A stretch of 13,371 bases of DNA, taken from assembly GCA_041946755.1 (NCBI GenBank), contig JBHGBB010000107.1, positions 1 to 13,371 of the forward strand, read 5' to 3'. How positions within the stretch are numbered: the stretch's first letter is position 1; every line of letters begins with the position of its first letter. The translations under genes and the position numbers were made by a program. Source of the DNA: JBHGBB01 sp041946755 (GTDB taxonomy: Bacteria; UBP4; UBA4092; JAOAEQ01). A model generated the notes under the pieces. That model had not been told where the DNA came from. It worked only from the letters and a program-made list of their open reading frames with translations, and made no database searches. Below are positions 1 through 9,100 of the stretch, piece after piece.

Positions 1-51
1 AAGAATTTCGAGTTGACCTATTCTCAATTTGCGAAAAGGTCAAAATGGAAG

Positions 52-74
52 GTAGGGGCGAATCACCGACTCGC
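52..74. repeat. GTAGGGGC-type intergenic hairpin repeat
   Basis: The segment begins with GTAGGGGC and folds into a 7-bp stem with one mismatch (GCGAATC at 58-64 against GACTCGC at 68-74, loop ACC). The same GTAGGGGC edge occurs, on the opposite strand, in the two 39-bp repeats at 9840-9878 and 10295-10333, so this looks like one family of small dispersed palindromic elements. A second weak stem lies just upstream (TTGACCT at 13-19 with AGGTCAA at 37-43). No gene is evident in 1-123. Confidence 0.5.
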
Positions 75-93
75 TCGGATTATAGTTTTTTCC

Positions 94-121
94 TGTCTAC
101 TGTCTACTGACTACTGTCTAC
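94..121. repeat. Tandem heptamer array, four units of TG(T/A)CTAC
   Basis: Four 7-bp units lie head to tail: TGTCTAC, TGTCTAC, TGACTAC, TGTCTAC. The array ends 2 bp from the stop codon of the minus-strand DUF192 gene. Similar heptad arrays with other consensus sequences occur at 9884-9911 and 11927-11976. They resemble the short tandemly repeated repetitive (STRR) sequences described in cyanobacteria, although similar arrays could occur in other lineages. Confidence 0.7.
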
Positions 122-123
122 TT

Positions 124-585
124 TTATCTTATATATTTGACGGTGTCGCCGGTGGTTATCGAATAAGATTTCGCCCAGCCGGCATTAACTTCCAGAACAT
201 AGTTTACCGGTTCCGGGGAATGGTATGATACCAACGGCGGGGGAGTATCTACCGAATATTCAAGCCCAACGATAGTCGAATCTTTAATCCAGATGATATC
301 TAATGGGATCAGCATTTCATTCATCCAGAACGACCGAACCGCATAATCCGAAAAGATAAAAAGCATCCCTTGGTCTTGCGGTAAACTTTTCCGATTACTT
401 AACCCGCGATACCTCTCTTCCCGACTCACCGCTACCTCGACCTTAACCGCCTGACCGTTGATTACCACCTGCGAGATATCTTTTTTCGATGAAATATTTG
501 GTTTACTCTGGTTTAACGAAGTAGAATAGGTTAAACACCCTGCGAGAAGTAATACGAGTATACTACCTACAATAATCTTTTTCAT
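124..585 (-). CDS. DUF192 family lipoprotein
   Basis: A 153-residue secreted protein. The N-terminus has two lysines, a hydrophobic stretch and a lipobox ending LLAGC, predicting lipidation at Cys17 and anchoring to a membrane facing the envelope; Leu18 at +2 would not retain it in the inner membrane in a diderm. Residues about 47-152 match the DUF192 pattern: RGLSNR with SLP near 60-69, GMLFIF at 73-78, FWMNEMLIPLDIIWI at 86-100, then a C-terminal VLEVNAGWA segment and a GD turn. DUF192 proteins are small beta-rich proteins whose biochemical role is poorly defined. The gene lies 138 bp behind the PLD-helicase and has its own TATAAT-like box, so I regard it as an unrelated neighbour rather than a defence component. 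No good Shine-Dalgarno sequence precedes the ATG. Confidence 0.88.
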   Translation of the reverse strand: MKKIIVGSILVLLLAGCLTYSTSLNQSKPNISSKKDISQVVINGQAVKVEVAVSREERYRGLSNRKSLPQDQGMLFIFSDYAVRSFWMNEMLIPLDIIWIKDSTIVGLEYSVDTPPPLVSYHSPEPVNYVLEVNAGWAKSYSITTGDTVKYIR

Positions 586-593
586 AAAAAACT

Positions 594-599
594 ATTATA
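594..599 (-). promoter_or_regulatory. Candidate -10 box for the DUF192 gene
   Basis: A perfect TATAAT on the minus strand ends only 8 bp before the ATG, and no ribosome binding site is visible. If used, transcription would start at or next to the start codon, giving a leaderless or nearly leaderless mRNA. The hexamer 17 bp upstream (TGAATC) is a poor -35, so this is tentative. Confidence 0.3.
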
Positions 600-671
600 T
601 CTCACAATGAACAACAGATTCAGGCCCTGAATTTTAGGGATGTATCGTTTTTTAAAAGGTTTTTGGTGATC

Positions 672-692
672 TGACATCTGATAATTAATACC
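672..692. repeat. Degenerate heptad repeat between DUF192 and helicase genes
   Basis: TGACATC, TGATAAT and TAATACC lie in continuous 7-bp phase. They resemble the TGACAAC/TAACATC units at 11949-11976 but are eroded. The rest of the 586-723 gap shows a short odd palindrome (TTCAGG and CCTGAA around a C at 619-631) and no gene. Confidence 0.3.
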
Positions 693-723
693 TATTGATG
701 ACGATAGACGACAGATATATAAC

Positions 724-3700
724 TTATATTAAACCTTCACTGCAAACAACTTTGGGAAAAGGGTGTTCACTGAGAACAGCAGGCATTCGGTCAACCCAAT
801 CTCGCATATTATGCTGGGTATATAATCGAGCGAGCGTTTTAACCAATTGTTGGCCAGTAATACTATTCCGCCGGATAAGATTCAGCTCGCGGTTTATTGC
901 GGTGGTTATTGGCCCGCGAAACGCTTTTTCTAAAATATTAATTTGCGCTTTCAACTCTTCATCTTTTGTTGAACTAAATAGAATTCGTAATTCCCGGAGA
1001 ATATATTTTTGGCCATGGGTAAGGGATAAGGTATGTTCTCGTTCCGCCTGCCGATGTTTAACCTCTTCATTAAAAATCCGTTTAATCCGCATCACCGCTT
1101 GATTATATCCTTTCGGTAACGGCTGTCCGGTTAATTCCGGCTGGCATTTAATCATCCCGAGAATCCGAGGAATATCCCGCGAGATAATATTGCCTTTGTC
1201 ATCCACTAAAAACAATTGATTATATCTCCCGGCTTGGCAGAAAACATACATCCCTTTATTCCCCGCCTTCATAGCAGTCCGAATTCCATCGCGCAGACCG
1301 GTTATCCGACTAAATTCAGCCGGGTTCTCTTTCCGTAACTGGCGTAATAGCTCTTCCGCTTCATTGAGGTCGACGAAATCTTCTTCTTCATCTTCAAACA
1401 AACTCAGTTGTCCACCTTTCTTTTCATAAATCGCATACATCGCTTCTTCATTTAATTGTTCGGTTTTATCAAGAATCGCCGAATCTTCGCCGATAGTATC
1501 ATGAATCTCCTGAATTCGGTTTCGGAGTTTCTCATGCAATCCGAGATTTCGTTCAATACCAATTTCAGGTAAAAAGTTGAACCCGTAGATAACATCATAA
1601 TCCGAGCCGATACGGTCTATCCGTCCAAACCGCTGAATCAATCGTACCGGATTCCAATGTAAATCGTAATTAATAATCTTATCGCAATCCTGGAGATTCA
1701 ATCCTTCAGCTAGAACATCAGTGGCAATAACGGTCGATAATTCCGATTCACCGGCTTGGAATTGATATTCCGGATTCGCTTTTGGTGCAAACCGGCCGAC
1801 TAACCGGAGTTTACTTTTATCCCCGCTATAAATCACATCGATATCATCTCGTTTTCCAGCCGGATTCAGGTTATCATAGAGATATTGCGCGGTATCGGCA
1901 TATTGAGAAAAGATGAGCCGTTTCCCTTCCTGCAACGGCTTCTTATTCAACCGCTGCAATAAGGTTTGTAATTTGGTATCCTTTTTCGGGGTAATCGGTT
2001 CGACTAAGTTCAGGATTTGGGTATATAACTCGATATCATGGTTCAGATGCAGCTTTAATCTGGTGATATCGAAATCCTTAATCTGATAGGTGCCGGAAAC
2101 GGATTGTAACGCATCCATCAATTCCGGCTCTTCATCCGGGTCTGCTTCATAAATCAATTTCTGGGCTTCAATCCCGGCAGGGATAAATCCTTTATTTAAT
2201 GCATCCAGGAAAAGAGTATGCACCTTAATTAGGTTTTTAATCGATTGTTTAAACGCATAGACACTCGATTCGAATCGTTTGAATAACAATACTCGCATCA
2301 ACCCGCGCAAATTTGCGCCTGCCCGCTGGAGACTTGAATAAGGTTCTACCTTTTGCTTTGATGGAATAACATAATGCCATAATCCATATCGGGCATACGT
2401 CAGTTCGTTATCTACCATCTGCGTCCACTGGTTTTCACGTTTTTTACCTAAATATCCGCGAAGCGAATTATATAACCCCTGATAGGTTTCTTCAATACTA
2501 TATTCGACTGTCTCTAATTCTCGTTTCGGGAAATATTGATGGCGACCGCCTACAATAACATATGCTCGTTTGGTTCCATCAAGATACTCGCGGAACCGCT
2601 CCGGGTCAACCGGTAGATTCGTTTTCGAATCAAATCCATAAAACCGAAGTATTTGATTTCGGGTGCGCCGAATTAAGATATTTCTCAGCATCTCCGGCAG
2701 TTTCTTTTCACCCTGCTCAATCAATTTAAAATATTCTTTTAAATTCGGTGGATCGATCGGAATATCGGTCTTATCATCCTGATGAAATAATTTTATCTGA
2801 TAATATACATCCCAAGCCGATTTATTCCGCGGAGTAGCAGTTAAAAAACAGCAGAGCCGGCCGGTAGCCAGAAAACCCTGCATAACCTTATACCGTTCCG
2901 TATCTGAATGCCGGAAATTATGACTTTCATCAACCAGGATAAAATCCCGGTCTTTGTATAACCCATTCTGAGTATCGAGATAATGTACCGCTTGAGGTCC
3001 TTCACTCAAAAATCCCATCGATAGCACCCGGGCATTGAGTTGATATACTTCATTATACCGTTCCCACATCTCGACTAACGCTGCTGGACAGATGATTAAC
3101 GGCCGCGCATGTTCAGTTCGTTCGAAGTGTTTAACGATTGCGGCCCCGATATAACTTTTCCCTAATCCGACGACATCGGAAATAAACACTCCCCCAAACT
3201 CTTTAATCATTTTCACCGCTTGCGATACCGATACTTTTTGGAATATCGCCAGTTTTTTGATGATTTCATCGTCCCAAAGGATATCTTTCCCCTCTTCATC
3301 TTCTAGCCGGTCTTTAACCAAAGAATAGAGCGTTTTCAGATAGATATCATACGGTCGCACCGGAGCTAAGGCCCAAGATTGTTGTAATTCCTGCATCAGC
3401 ATTTCATCGAAATCCTGGGATTCTTCCCAAAGCTCATTAAACCATTTAACTAATTCTGTATGATTATCATTACCATGAACAACAACATTCAATTCGGTAT
3501 TATGCGATATCCCCGCAATGGTTAGGTTCGAAGAACCGATAATGGCTATTCCTTTTTCCCGGCGGTCGAGTGGATTACCGGATTGGTCGAAGACTGGCCC
3601 ATAATCGAAAATATACGCTTTCGCATGCAGTCTACCTTTCGTATACACTTTAACTTTAATTCGTTTCTCTTCGATCAGCCGAACCAGAATTTTTAATAAC

Positions 3701-4059
3701 GATTCTGATTCATCGGTCTGGTCCATCAATCCCGTAGCAAGTCGGAGATTTTCCGCGGTTTCAACTGCCCGCTGTTTCTGGTCAGCCCGTTTCAGATATT
3801 TTTGTTCTTCAGCCGATTCCGCTACCAAATCTAGTCGGCGATACCCTTCAGCTAATTGCTCTAAGGTTTCCCGATTGGTAGTATTCCCGATAAGCAACCG
3901 TAATTCCTTAACCCCACCTAATTTCTCGGCGATCCCTTCCAATCCGGAAACGAAAAAATATCCTACCGCAAACCGGGCGGAATCGGTTGAGGATAATATC
4001 TGATTAATATGGTCAATCAGCTTTTCTTTTCGATTATCGATGATATCGTGGGTCGGCAT
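724..4059 (-). CDS. PLD-nuclease / SNF2-like helicase fusion, likely restriction effector
   Basis: A 1111-residue protein in two parts. Residues about 1-215 form a phospholipase D-like domain with one HKD motif (H145, K147, then GSSN at 175-178 and E189); single-HKD enzymes normally dimerise to build an active site. Residues about 270-850 form a superfamily 2 helicase of SNF2-like type: Walker A DVVGLGKS at 295-302, DESH at 377-380, LTATP at 406-410, motif V TDVLAEGLNLQ near 781-791, and motif VI RLIQRFGRIDRIG at 806-818. The remaining 250 or so residues are mixed helical with an acidic patch near 888-900 and no family I recognise. All helicase motifs look intact, so I expect ATP-driven translocation on DNA coupled to cleavage. 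Its place downstream of an adenine methyltransferase suggests the effector of a restriction-like system. It begins 134 bp after the YwgA-like gene, with only a weak GAG ribosome binding site and no clear promoter. Confidence 0.88.
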   Translation of the reverse strand: MPTHDIIDNRKEKLIDHINQILSSTDSARFAVGYFFVSGLEGIAEKLGGVKELRLLIGNTTNRETLEQLAEGYRRLDLVAESAEEQKYLKRADQKQRAVETAENLRLATGLMDQTDESESLLKILVRLIEEKRIKVKVYTKGRLHAKAYIFDYGPVFDQSGNPLDRREKGIAIIGSSNLTIAGISHNTELNVVVHGNDNHTELVKWFNELWEESQDFDEMLMQELQQSWALAPVRPYDIYLKTLYSLVKDRLEDEEGKDILWDDEIIKKLAIFQKVSVSQAVKMIKEFGGVFISDVVGLGKSYIGAAIVKHFERTEHARPLIICPAALVEMWERYNEVYQLNARVLSMGFLSEGPQAVHYLDTQNGLYKDRDFILVDESHNFRHSDTERYKVMQGFLATGRLCCFLTATPRNKSAWDVYYQIKLFHQDDKTDIPIDPPNLKEYFKLIEQGEKKLPEMLRNILIRRTRNQILRFYGFDSKTNLPVDPERFREYLDGTKRAYVIVGGRHQYFPKRELETVEYSIEETYQGLYNSLRGYLGKKRENQWTQMVDNELTYARYGLWHYVIPSKQKVEPYSSLQRAGANLRGLMRVLLFKRFESSVYAFKQSIKNLIKVHTLFLDALNKGFIPAGIEAQKLIYEADPDEEPELMDALQSVSGTYQIKDFDITRLKLHLNHDIELYTQILNLVEPITPKKDTKLQTLLQRLNKKPLQEGKRLIFSQYADTAQYLYDNLNPAGKRDDIDVIYSGDKSKLRLVGRFAPKANPEYQFQAGESELSTVIATDVLAEGLNLQDCDKIINYDLHWNPVRLIQRFGRIDRIGSDYDVIYGFNFLPEIGIERNLGLHEKLRNRIQEIHDTIGEDSAILDKTEQLNEEAMYAIYEKKGGQLSLFEDEEEDFVDLNEAEELLRQLRKENPAEFSRITGLRDGIRTAMKAGNKGMYVFCQAGRYNQLFLVDDKGNIISRDIPRILGMIKCQPELTGQPLPKGYNQAVMRIKRIFNEEVKHRQAEREHTLSLTHGQKYILRELRILFSSTKDEELKAQINILEKAFRGPITTAINRELNLIRRNSITGQQLVKTLARLYTQHNMRDWVDRMPAVLSEHPFPKVVCSEGLI

Positions 4060-4173
4060 AATTTCTCAAATTTAGGTGAGTGACTAATAAGAATTAGCTT
4101 TAGAAAATAGATTTATTACTCGAAATCTTCTTAGTGCATGTAAAAGATGAAACACATGATACACCATGAAATC

Positions 4174-4211
4174 ATATTAAGATAAGATATATCTTATGGG
4201 TATCTTAATAT
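4174..4211. repeat. Nested palindrome over the YwgA-like gene stop codon
   Basis: An 11-bp inverted repeat (ATATTAAGATA at 4174-4184, TATCTTAATAT at 4201-4211) overlaps a perfect 16-bp palindrome at 4182-4197. The block is built from TAAGATA heptamers, two in one direction and two in the other, so alternative hairpins compete. The TAA stop codon (4196-4194) lies inside. It could mark an mRNA 3' end, but it is AT-rich and lacks a proper U-tract, so calling it a terminator would be speculative. Confidence 0.5.
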
Positions 4212-4721
4212 ATCACTGGTTGCTTTTATGGCCATATCTCGAGGTATGTGCGGTTTCAATTCGAGTAATCGGGCGACTATAGCATCTTCCGCTTCTACAT
4301 GTTCGGTCGTTTTAATCCAAGCAGCGGTAGCTAATGGTTCTAATTCTTTTACGTCCCTCGAATCTACCCACGTACACAATTTATCTATGGATTCCAATAA
4401 TGCGCCAGAAATAGGTTCCTCTTGTTTCAGCCACTCTTCATTTTTACCCAGATGAATATTAACCCCATATCCGACAGGATTTGGTATTGCAACTATGGCT
4501 TGATATGCTTTCATTAATTCTAGTGCTTCTTCAACCTCGAAAGAATATGGGCCATGTTTATATAATACAAATTCAAACGGCACCTCTTCCTGCACTATAG
4601 ATTTCAGTAAGAAAGTAGTCTTCTGGACATGGGTTTTACCCGTCCAACTTCCGTGTCGATTCAGTGATTCTATGATGGCTAATAATAACGAATGACCGTT
4701 AAATTGGGGATATTCATTCAT
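4194..4721 (-). CDS. YwgA/Panacea-like small protein paired with the HD hydrolase
   Basis: A 175-residue soluble protein without signal peptide or membrane segment. Residues about 28-72 carry a GKTHVQK ... FLLK helix followed by FEFVLYKHGPYS and an acidic helix. This resembles the Bacillus YwgA family, whose gene I recall beside ywfO, an HD-domain gene, and more remotely the LQKLLYYA...GPV pattern of Panacea/DUF4065 antitoxins. The ATG is supported by a good ribosome binding site (AAGGATGG at 4736-4729, 7 nt spacing) located in the 18-bp space after the HD gene stop, so the two are very likely cotranscribed and translated together. The C-terminal half is helical and unassigned. Function is unknown; a regulatory, adaptor or antitoxin-like partner of the HD enzyme is my inference from the pairing. 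Confidence 0.7.
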   Translation of the reverse strand: MNEYPQFNGHSLLLAIIESLNRHGSWTGKTHVQKTTFLLKSIVQEEVPFEFVLYKHGPYSFEVEEALELMKAYQAIVAIPNPVGYGVNIHLGKNEEWLKQEEPISGALLESIDKLCTWVDSRDVKELEPLATAAWIKTTEHVEAEDAIVARLLELKPHIPRDMAIKATSDILRYP

Positions 4722-4739
4722 GGTTGTTCCATCCTTTCT

Positions 4740-6032
4740 TTATGAAGGGATTAATTCTCTCCTTTTAGCTTCAATAGCTTTTTTAGCATCGGTGATAATA
4801 TCATTCGCCACAAAGATATATCCGATCTGAATTTCAGGTAATTGCGCAATGACTTTGGATATTTTTAATGAACTTGCCACGGAATTATCTTCTAATAGAA
4901 CCGGGAAATTATTCACCTCTTGTCCTGGAGAATACCAATAAAATCGGACGTTATCTTTTCCAAACTGAGTAGTCGCATATTGCTTCAATTCATTAAAAAT
5001 AGAAGGGTTTTTCTCTATATCCGGTCGAACCATTTCATATACCGTTCGGAAATGATTTCGTTTTACGATTCTATCAGCTAAAACATGGATCGGCAAACCA
5101 GGACTATCCGACGCTTGACAAAGCTTAACTAATATATCATTATCAGTTAATTTTAGCAAATCTTGCCAGGTTTCGGGAAGTCGACTATTCGGTAAACTAA
5201 CTTTAAGAAAGTCTGTTAAATGAATATCATATATTCGACGAACATCATGGAAATAAACCTGAGTATACATAAAATATCGAGCTAATAGCAGCGATTCAGC
5301 GGCATGAATCCCGCCATAATCCAATCCTAACGCAATTTCATCTGTTTCCGGATCAATCACAATTCGTAAATTACTAATCAATCGGTCTGGATCAAAGCGA
5401 CCATAAGGCACCCCGGTATGCAATGAATCTCGAAGCAGATAATCGATTCGGTCGGCGCCAAAAGTATTCCCGGAAATAATTTCGTTTAAGAGAGTTTCCC
5501 AAGGAGTCAAGGGACCAGCAATAATATCCTTATGCTTTTTTACATCACATGCCAATCGGACCACATTTTCTGGTTTAACCGGTGGGGTATTACCATCCAA
5601 AATCGTAGCGAGTTCCGAATTCCGAATAATATCTGCGGTTAAGGTTTCGTGGGTCTTTCCTGGAGGCCATAATGCTTTTTCGGACGCATGGGAAAATGGC
5701 GGATGCCCGACATCATGCAATAATCCGGCACAACGAACCAGCGTTCGCCAATAATTCAATTGATCTTTATGCTCTTTAATCCGCTCGAAAACCAATTCTA
5801 AATTATGCTCCAGTGTAATAGTATTAAATATCCGGGTAGCGATTTCCATGACGCCGAGCGAATGCTCGAACCGTTTATGACTTGCACCGGGATAGATTTG
5901 GTAACTCATCGCGAGTTGATGAATATGTCGAAGCCGTTGAAAAGGAGGTGAATTGATTAATTGTTTCTCGAAATTGCTAAACAGGATGAATCCATGAACC
6001 GCATCGCGAACTTCGTGTATAAGCTTTTTCAC
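4740..6032 (-). CDS. HD-domain dNTP triphosphohydrolase-like protein (YwfO/EF1143 type)
   Basis: A 430-residue cytosolic protein. Family features appear in order: FQRLRHIHQL at 31-40, the YPGASHKRFEHSLG segment ending at residue 60 with metal ligand H57, LLHDVGHPPFSH with H106/D107, a second-shell KTHE around 128, and FGADRIDYLLRDS with D194. The four expected metal ligands (H57, H106, D107, D194) are all present, so the enzyme should be active. The length fits the YwfO/EF1143 branch of dGTPase/SAMHD1-like proteins, which remove triphosphate from dNTPs. The start is GTG at 6032, directly preceded by in-frame stops, so no longer form is possible. A sigma70-like promoter lies about 40 bp upstream. 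Sitting between a DNA methyltransferase and a PLD-helicase suggests a defence role through dNTP depletion; housekeeping dNTP control is the alternative. Confidence 0.87.
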   Translation of the reverse strand: MKKLIHEVRDAVHGFILFSNFEKQLINSPPFQRLRHIHQLAMSYQIYPGASHKRFEHSLGVMEIATRIFNTITLEHNLELVFERIKEHKDQLNYWRTLVRCAGLLHDVGHPPFSHASEKALWPPGKTHETLTADIIRNSELATILDGNTPPVKPENVVRLACDVKKHKDIIAGPLTPWETLLNEIISGNTFGADRIDYLLRDSLHTGVPYGRFDPDRLISNLRIVIDPETDEIALGLDYGGIHAAESLLLARYFMYTQVYFHDVRRIYDIHLTDFLKVSLPNSRLPETWQDLLKLTDNDILVKLCQASDSPGLPIHVLADRIVKRNHFRTVYEMVRPDIEKNPSIFNELKQYATTQFGKDNVRFYWYSPGQEVNNFPVLLEDNSVASSLKISKVIAQLPEIQIGYIFVANDIITDAKKAIEAKRRELIPS

Positions 6033-6071
6033 GAGAGTAGCCTATTAAAAGATGTTAATAGAATTATGAAA

Positions 6072-6100
6072 ATTATAGCGAATAATAAAATAAAATACAA
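6072..6100 (-). promoter_or_regulatory. Candidate sigma70-type promoter for the HD/YwgA pair
   Basis: On the minus strand TTGTAT (6100-6095) and a perfect TATAAT (6077-6072) are separated by 17 bp. The start site would lie near 6065, giving a leader of roughly 33 nt before the GTG at 6032. The 103-bp gap after the methyltransferase stop is otherwise AT-rich and gene-free. This suggests the HD/YwgA pair can be expressed independently of the methyltransferase. Confidence 0.5.
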
Positions 6101-6135
6101 GATGCAATATACTTTTTACTAATCTCCGCTGTATT

Positions 6136-9100
6136 TTATACACTCTCTGCTTTTTTCAACCGAGATTCAACTAACTGAATTACTGCTTCATATACGGCGA
6201 CTCGTTCCCCAGTGGTTAAACCTAATGCATCGAAAATAATATTATCTAATAAATGACGATCTTTTTCGTTTATTTCTTCGAAAATCGATTTTACTGCACG
6301 TTTTTCTAAAACATCAAATTTCTCTATTAATCTTAGACAATCTCGTTTATCAAGAGTTTTTGCCTTTAAAAATTCAAATTTTAGTATTTCAGGACCATAA
6401 GTTGTTAATAGCCCATCTCCTAGGTTAACTCGTCCATAAATTTCAGAAATTAATATCAATAAAGTAGAATTTAATATAGAATTATTAATTTCAACTTTCG
6501 TTCTATCATACCATGTCCCTACAAACATAATGTCACCGGCAAATAATGACGATGATCTGTTAATGGGATTCCAATTTCGCTTATCTCGAAAACGCAGAAC
6601 AACAAAATCAAAAGATTCTTGCTTTCCTAAATCCCACCATTGTGATCGCCCAACGCAACTGGGACGGCTATCAAAATCTTGCGATTCGCCCCAAGAGATA
6701 TACTCTAATGCGGCAGTACCTTTCAGTTCTTTTTTATCTTTATGACACATAAATATTTTATATTTCAGGTCTTTCGGGTCGATTAGAATCCGTTTGCATT
6801 CTCGCGGGCTCTTGATTACCGGTTTCAGGAATTCGGATTCGATCCCCCATTCTTTGATTCGTTGTTCATCCAGATAGAAGAACTCATTCGCGCCGGTAGT
6901 AAATCCACGCCGTACTTCAGCGATATCGCCAAGCCGAACTAATTTCTCTTTCCCTTTATCGAGGATAGTCCAATAGATATCCGGTGCCCGAAGATATTTC
7001 CCTCCCCATTTATTCCCGATATATTTAGCCACTTTAATTAGAGGCCCATGTGACTTTGATCCTGTAGTTTCTTCTTCATCCGGGATTTCGCAGCCATCGT
7101 CAAGGAGCGCTTTTTGTATAATCGTGTTACTTCGATATTCCAAGGTTGTTTTCCGGTCAGTCGCTGCTTCAATTTCTTCCCAAATCACCGGGGATAAGAT
7201 ATGTTCAAATGGCACTTTAAACATAATAAATCGCGCGCGATTATCCAAAGCCCAGGATTTCGTTTCATCTGGTGCGGAAAACAAAGCTATAATGGTATTA
7301 ATATCCGCCTGCGCAAACGATCGTTTTACCTGATTATCGAGAATATATTTCACCTGAGTATGATTTAAAAGAAACTCCTGCAAATCCGCACCATACCCGA
7401 CATCAAGCCAAGAATTGGAAGTGATGAAACAAAAGGTTCCTTTCGGATTCAAAAGCGATAAACCATGAAAATAGAAATAGATATAAAGATCACTTTTTGT
7501 ATCCAGTTTATGTGAGGCAATATCATCTCCGGGTTTATAACCAAAGAATTTCGGATATGCCAGATATACCGACCGGGCGAGTTTCGATTTATAGAGCCGT
7601 TTCGTTTCAGCCGTCACCTTATTTCGTGATAGATATGGGTCGCTGATACTCTCCTGCCGGACATACGGCGGATTCCCAATAACAATATCGAATCCGGGGC
7701 TATCATCACTTTCAAAGATTTCAACGAACGCAATATCCCAAACGAACGGGATATCCTTCGCGGTTTTCAACGCATCCAGCGCTTGGTTTACCCGGTCGAG
7801 TTCGGTCTTTAACATATCGCGTTGCTTCTGCAACTCCAAATCCGCTAACTGCATTTGCCGGGAATGGGCTTCTTCAGACCCATCCAGTCGGAGCTGTTTC
7901 CCTGCCGGCCCTTCGAGTTGAGTATTAATCCGTTTTGTCTCATTCTTGATATCTATCGCTCGTGAAGAAATAATCTCCCGAAATAACCGGAATTCTTCTC
8001 TCTGTAATTCTTTTTCCGTCCGATATTTCCGGTCCCGGTCGTTATTATAGAATTTGATTTTCTCTTTTTGAAGTAATGTCAGACTCCTTTTTAGCGGACT
8101 CGGGATATCCTGCAGCTTAATATGCCCGAAATTAATCCCACCGACTTCTTGCACCAAACTATCTCCGCACCGGATTTTGAACGTGAAATAAGGTAAGATC
8201 GGTTCCGGGCGAACGTGTAATTCCGATGGCGTAAACTCGGCATCGATAATCAGCGCCAGCCATAATCGCAATTCAGCAATATGGCACGCCCAGTCCATAA
8301 CATCTACTCCATAGAGATTATCGCCGATAATCCGCTTCTTGCGGTCGAAACTCGATTCTTGTTTTCCTAGAACTTGATTGGCCCGACATTGTAAATCATC
8401 CAGGATATGCAGCATCCCGACTAAAAATGAACCGGAACCGCAGGCGGGATCAACGATACTAATTTTCCGAAATACGGTATCCAATGATTGCCATAGATTA
8501 GCAGAAGTAACCTTTTTATCCGCTGCAATCTTTTCATCCGGTTCTAGTGCGAACATGAGTTCATAGAATAAGTCTTTATGGTTTTGTCCAAGTTGGTTTG
8601 TTAAATTGTCGACCAACGATAATCGGCACATCAGGTCGATTTCAGTCCGCTGCGTATAAAATATTCCGGCATCCCCCTGCTCGTCCGCTTCTTCAGAAAC
8701 ATTTACCAAACTTTCATATACTTTTCCGATCATTTCCGGGTCAACCGCTACTTCCTGGTCAAGTGGACTATCTTCGGCAATAGTAAAATTATATTGTTCT
8801 AGGAAATGAAATACTTCATCGAACTGAGCATCGGTAATCTTAAAATTAAATCGAGTATCCAGTGCGTTTTCTACGAATAATCCTCCATTAAGATATGGTG
8901 CCAAAGTAAGAATCTTGTTTAGGTCATCAGGAAACTGCTTATGCCCACCATGATATTTATTATTAAACGCTTCAAAGAATAGAACTTTTAACCACCGGTC
9001 GAAAAAGGTATCCTTCGGTTGTTTAGTTCCCTGATAATTCTCCCAGAATTCACACAGGAACTCAGGTTTATTTCCCAACCATCGTTTTCGCTGGATAAAA

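Noticed and set aside
94..121. CRISPR-like array
   Set aside because: The units are 7 bp and directly tandem, with no spacers and no cas genes.
695..1102. Plus-strand open frame inside the helicase gene region
   Set aside because: It lies opposite the strongly supported PLD-helicase gene, with no recognisable domain and no ribosome binding site. Other plus-strand frames at 13-228, 4228-4455, 6530-6745, 7124-7333, 8378-8566, 8598-8783, 11132-11377, 11651-11860 and 12023-12259 were rejected for the same kind of reason.
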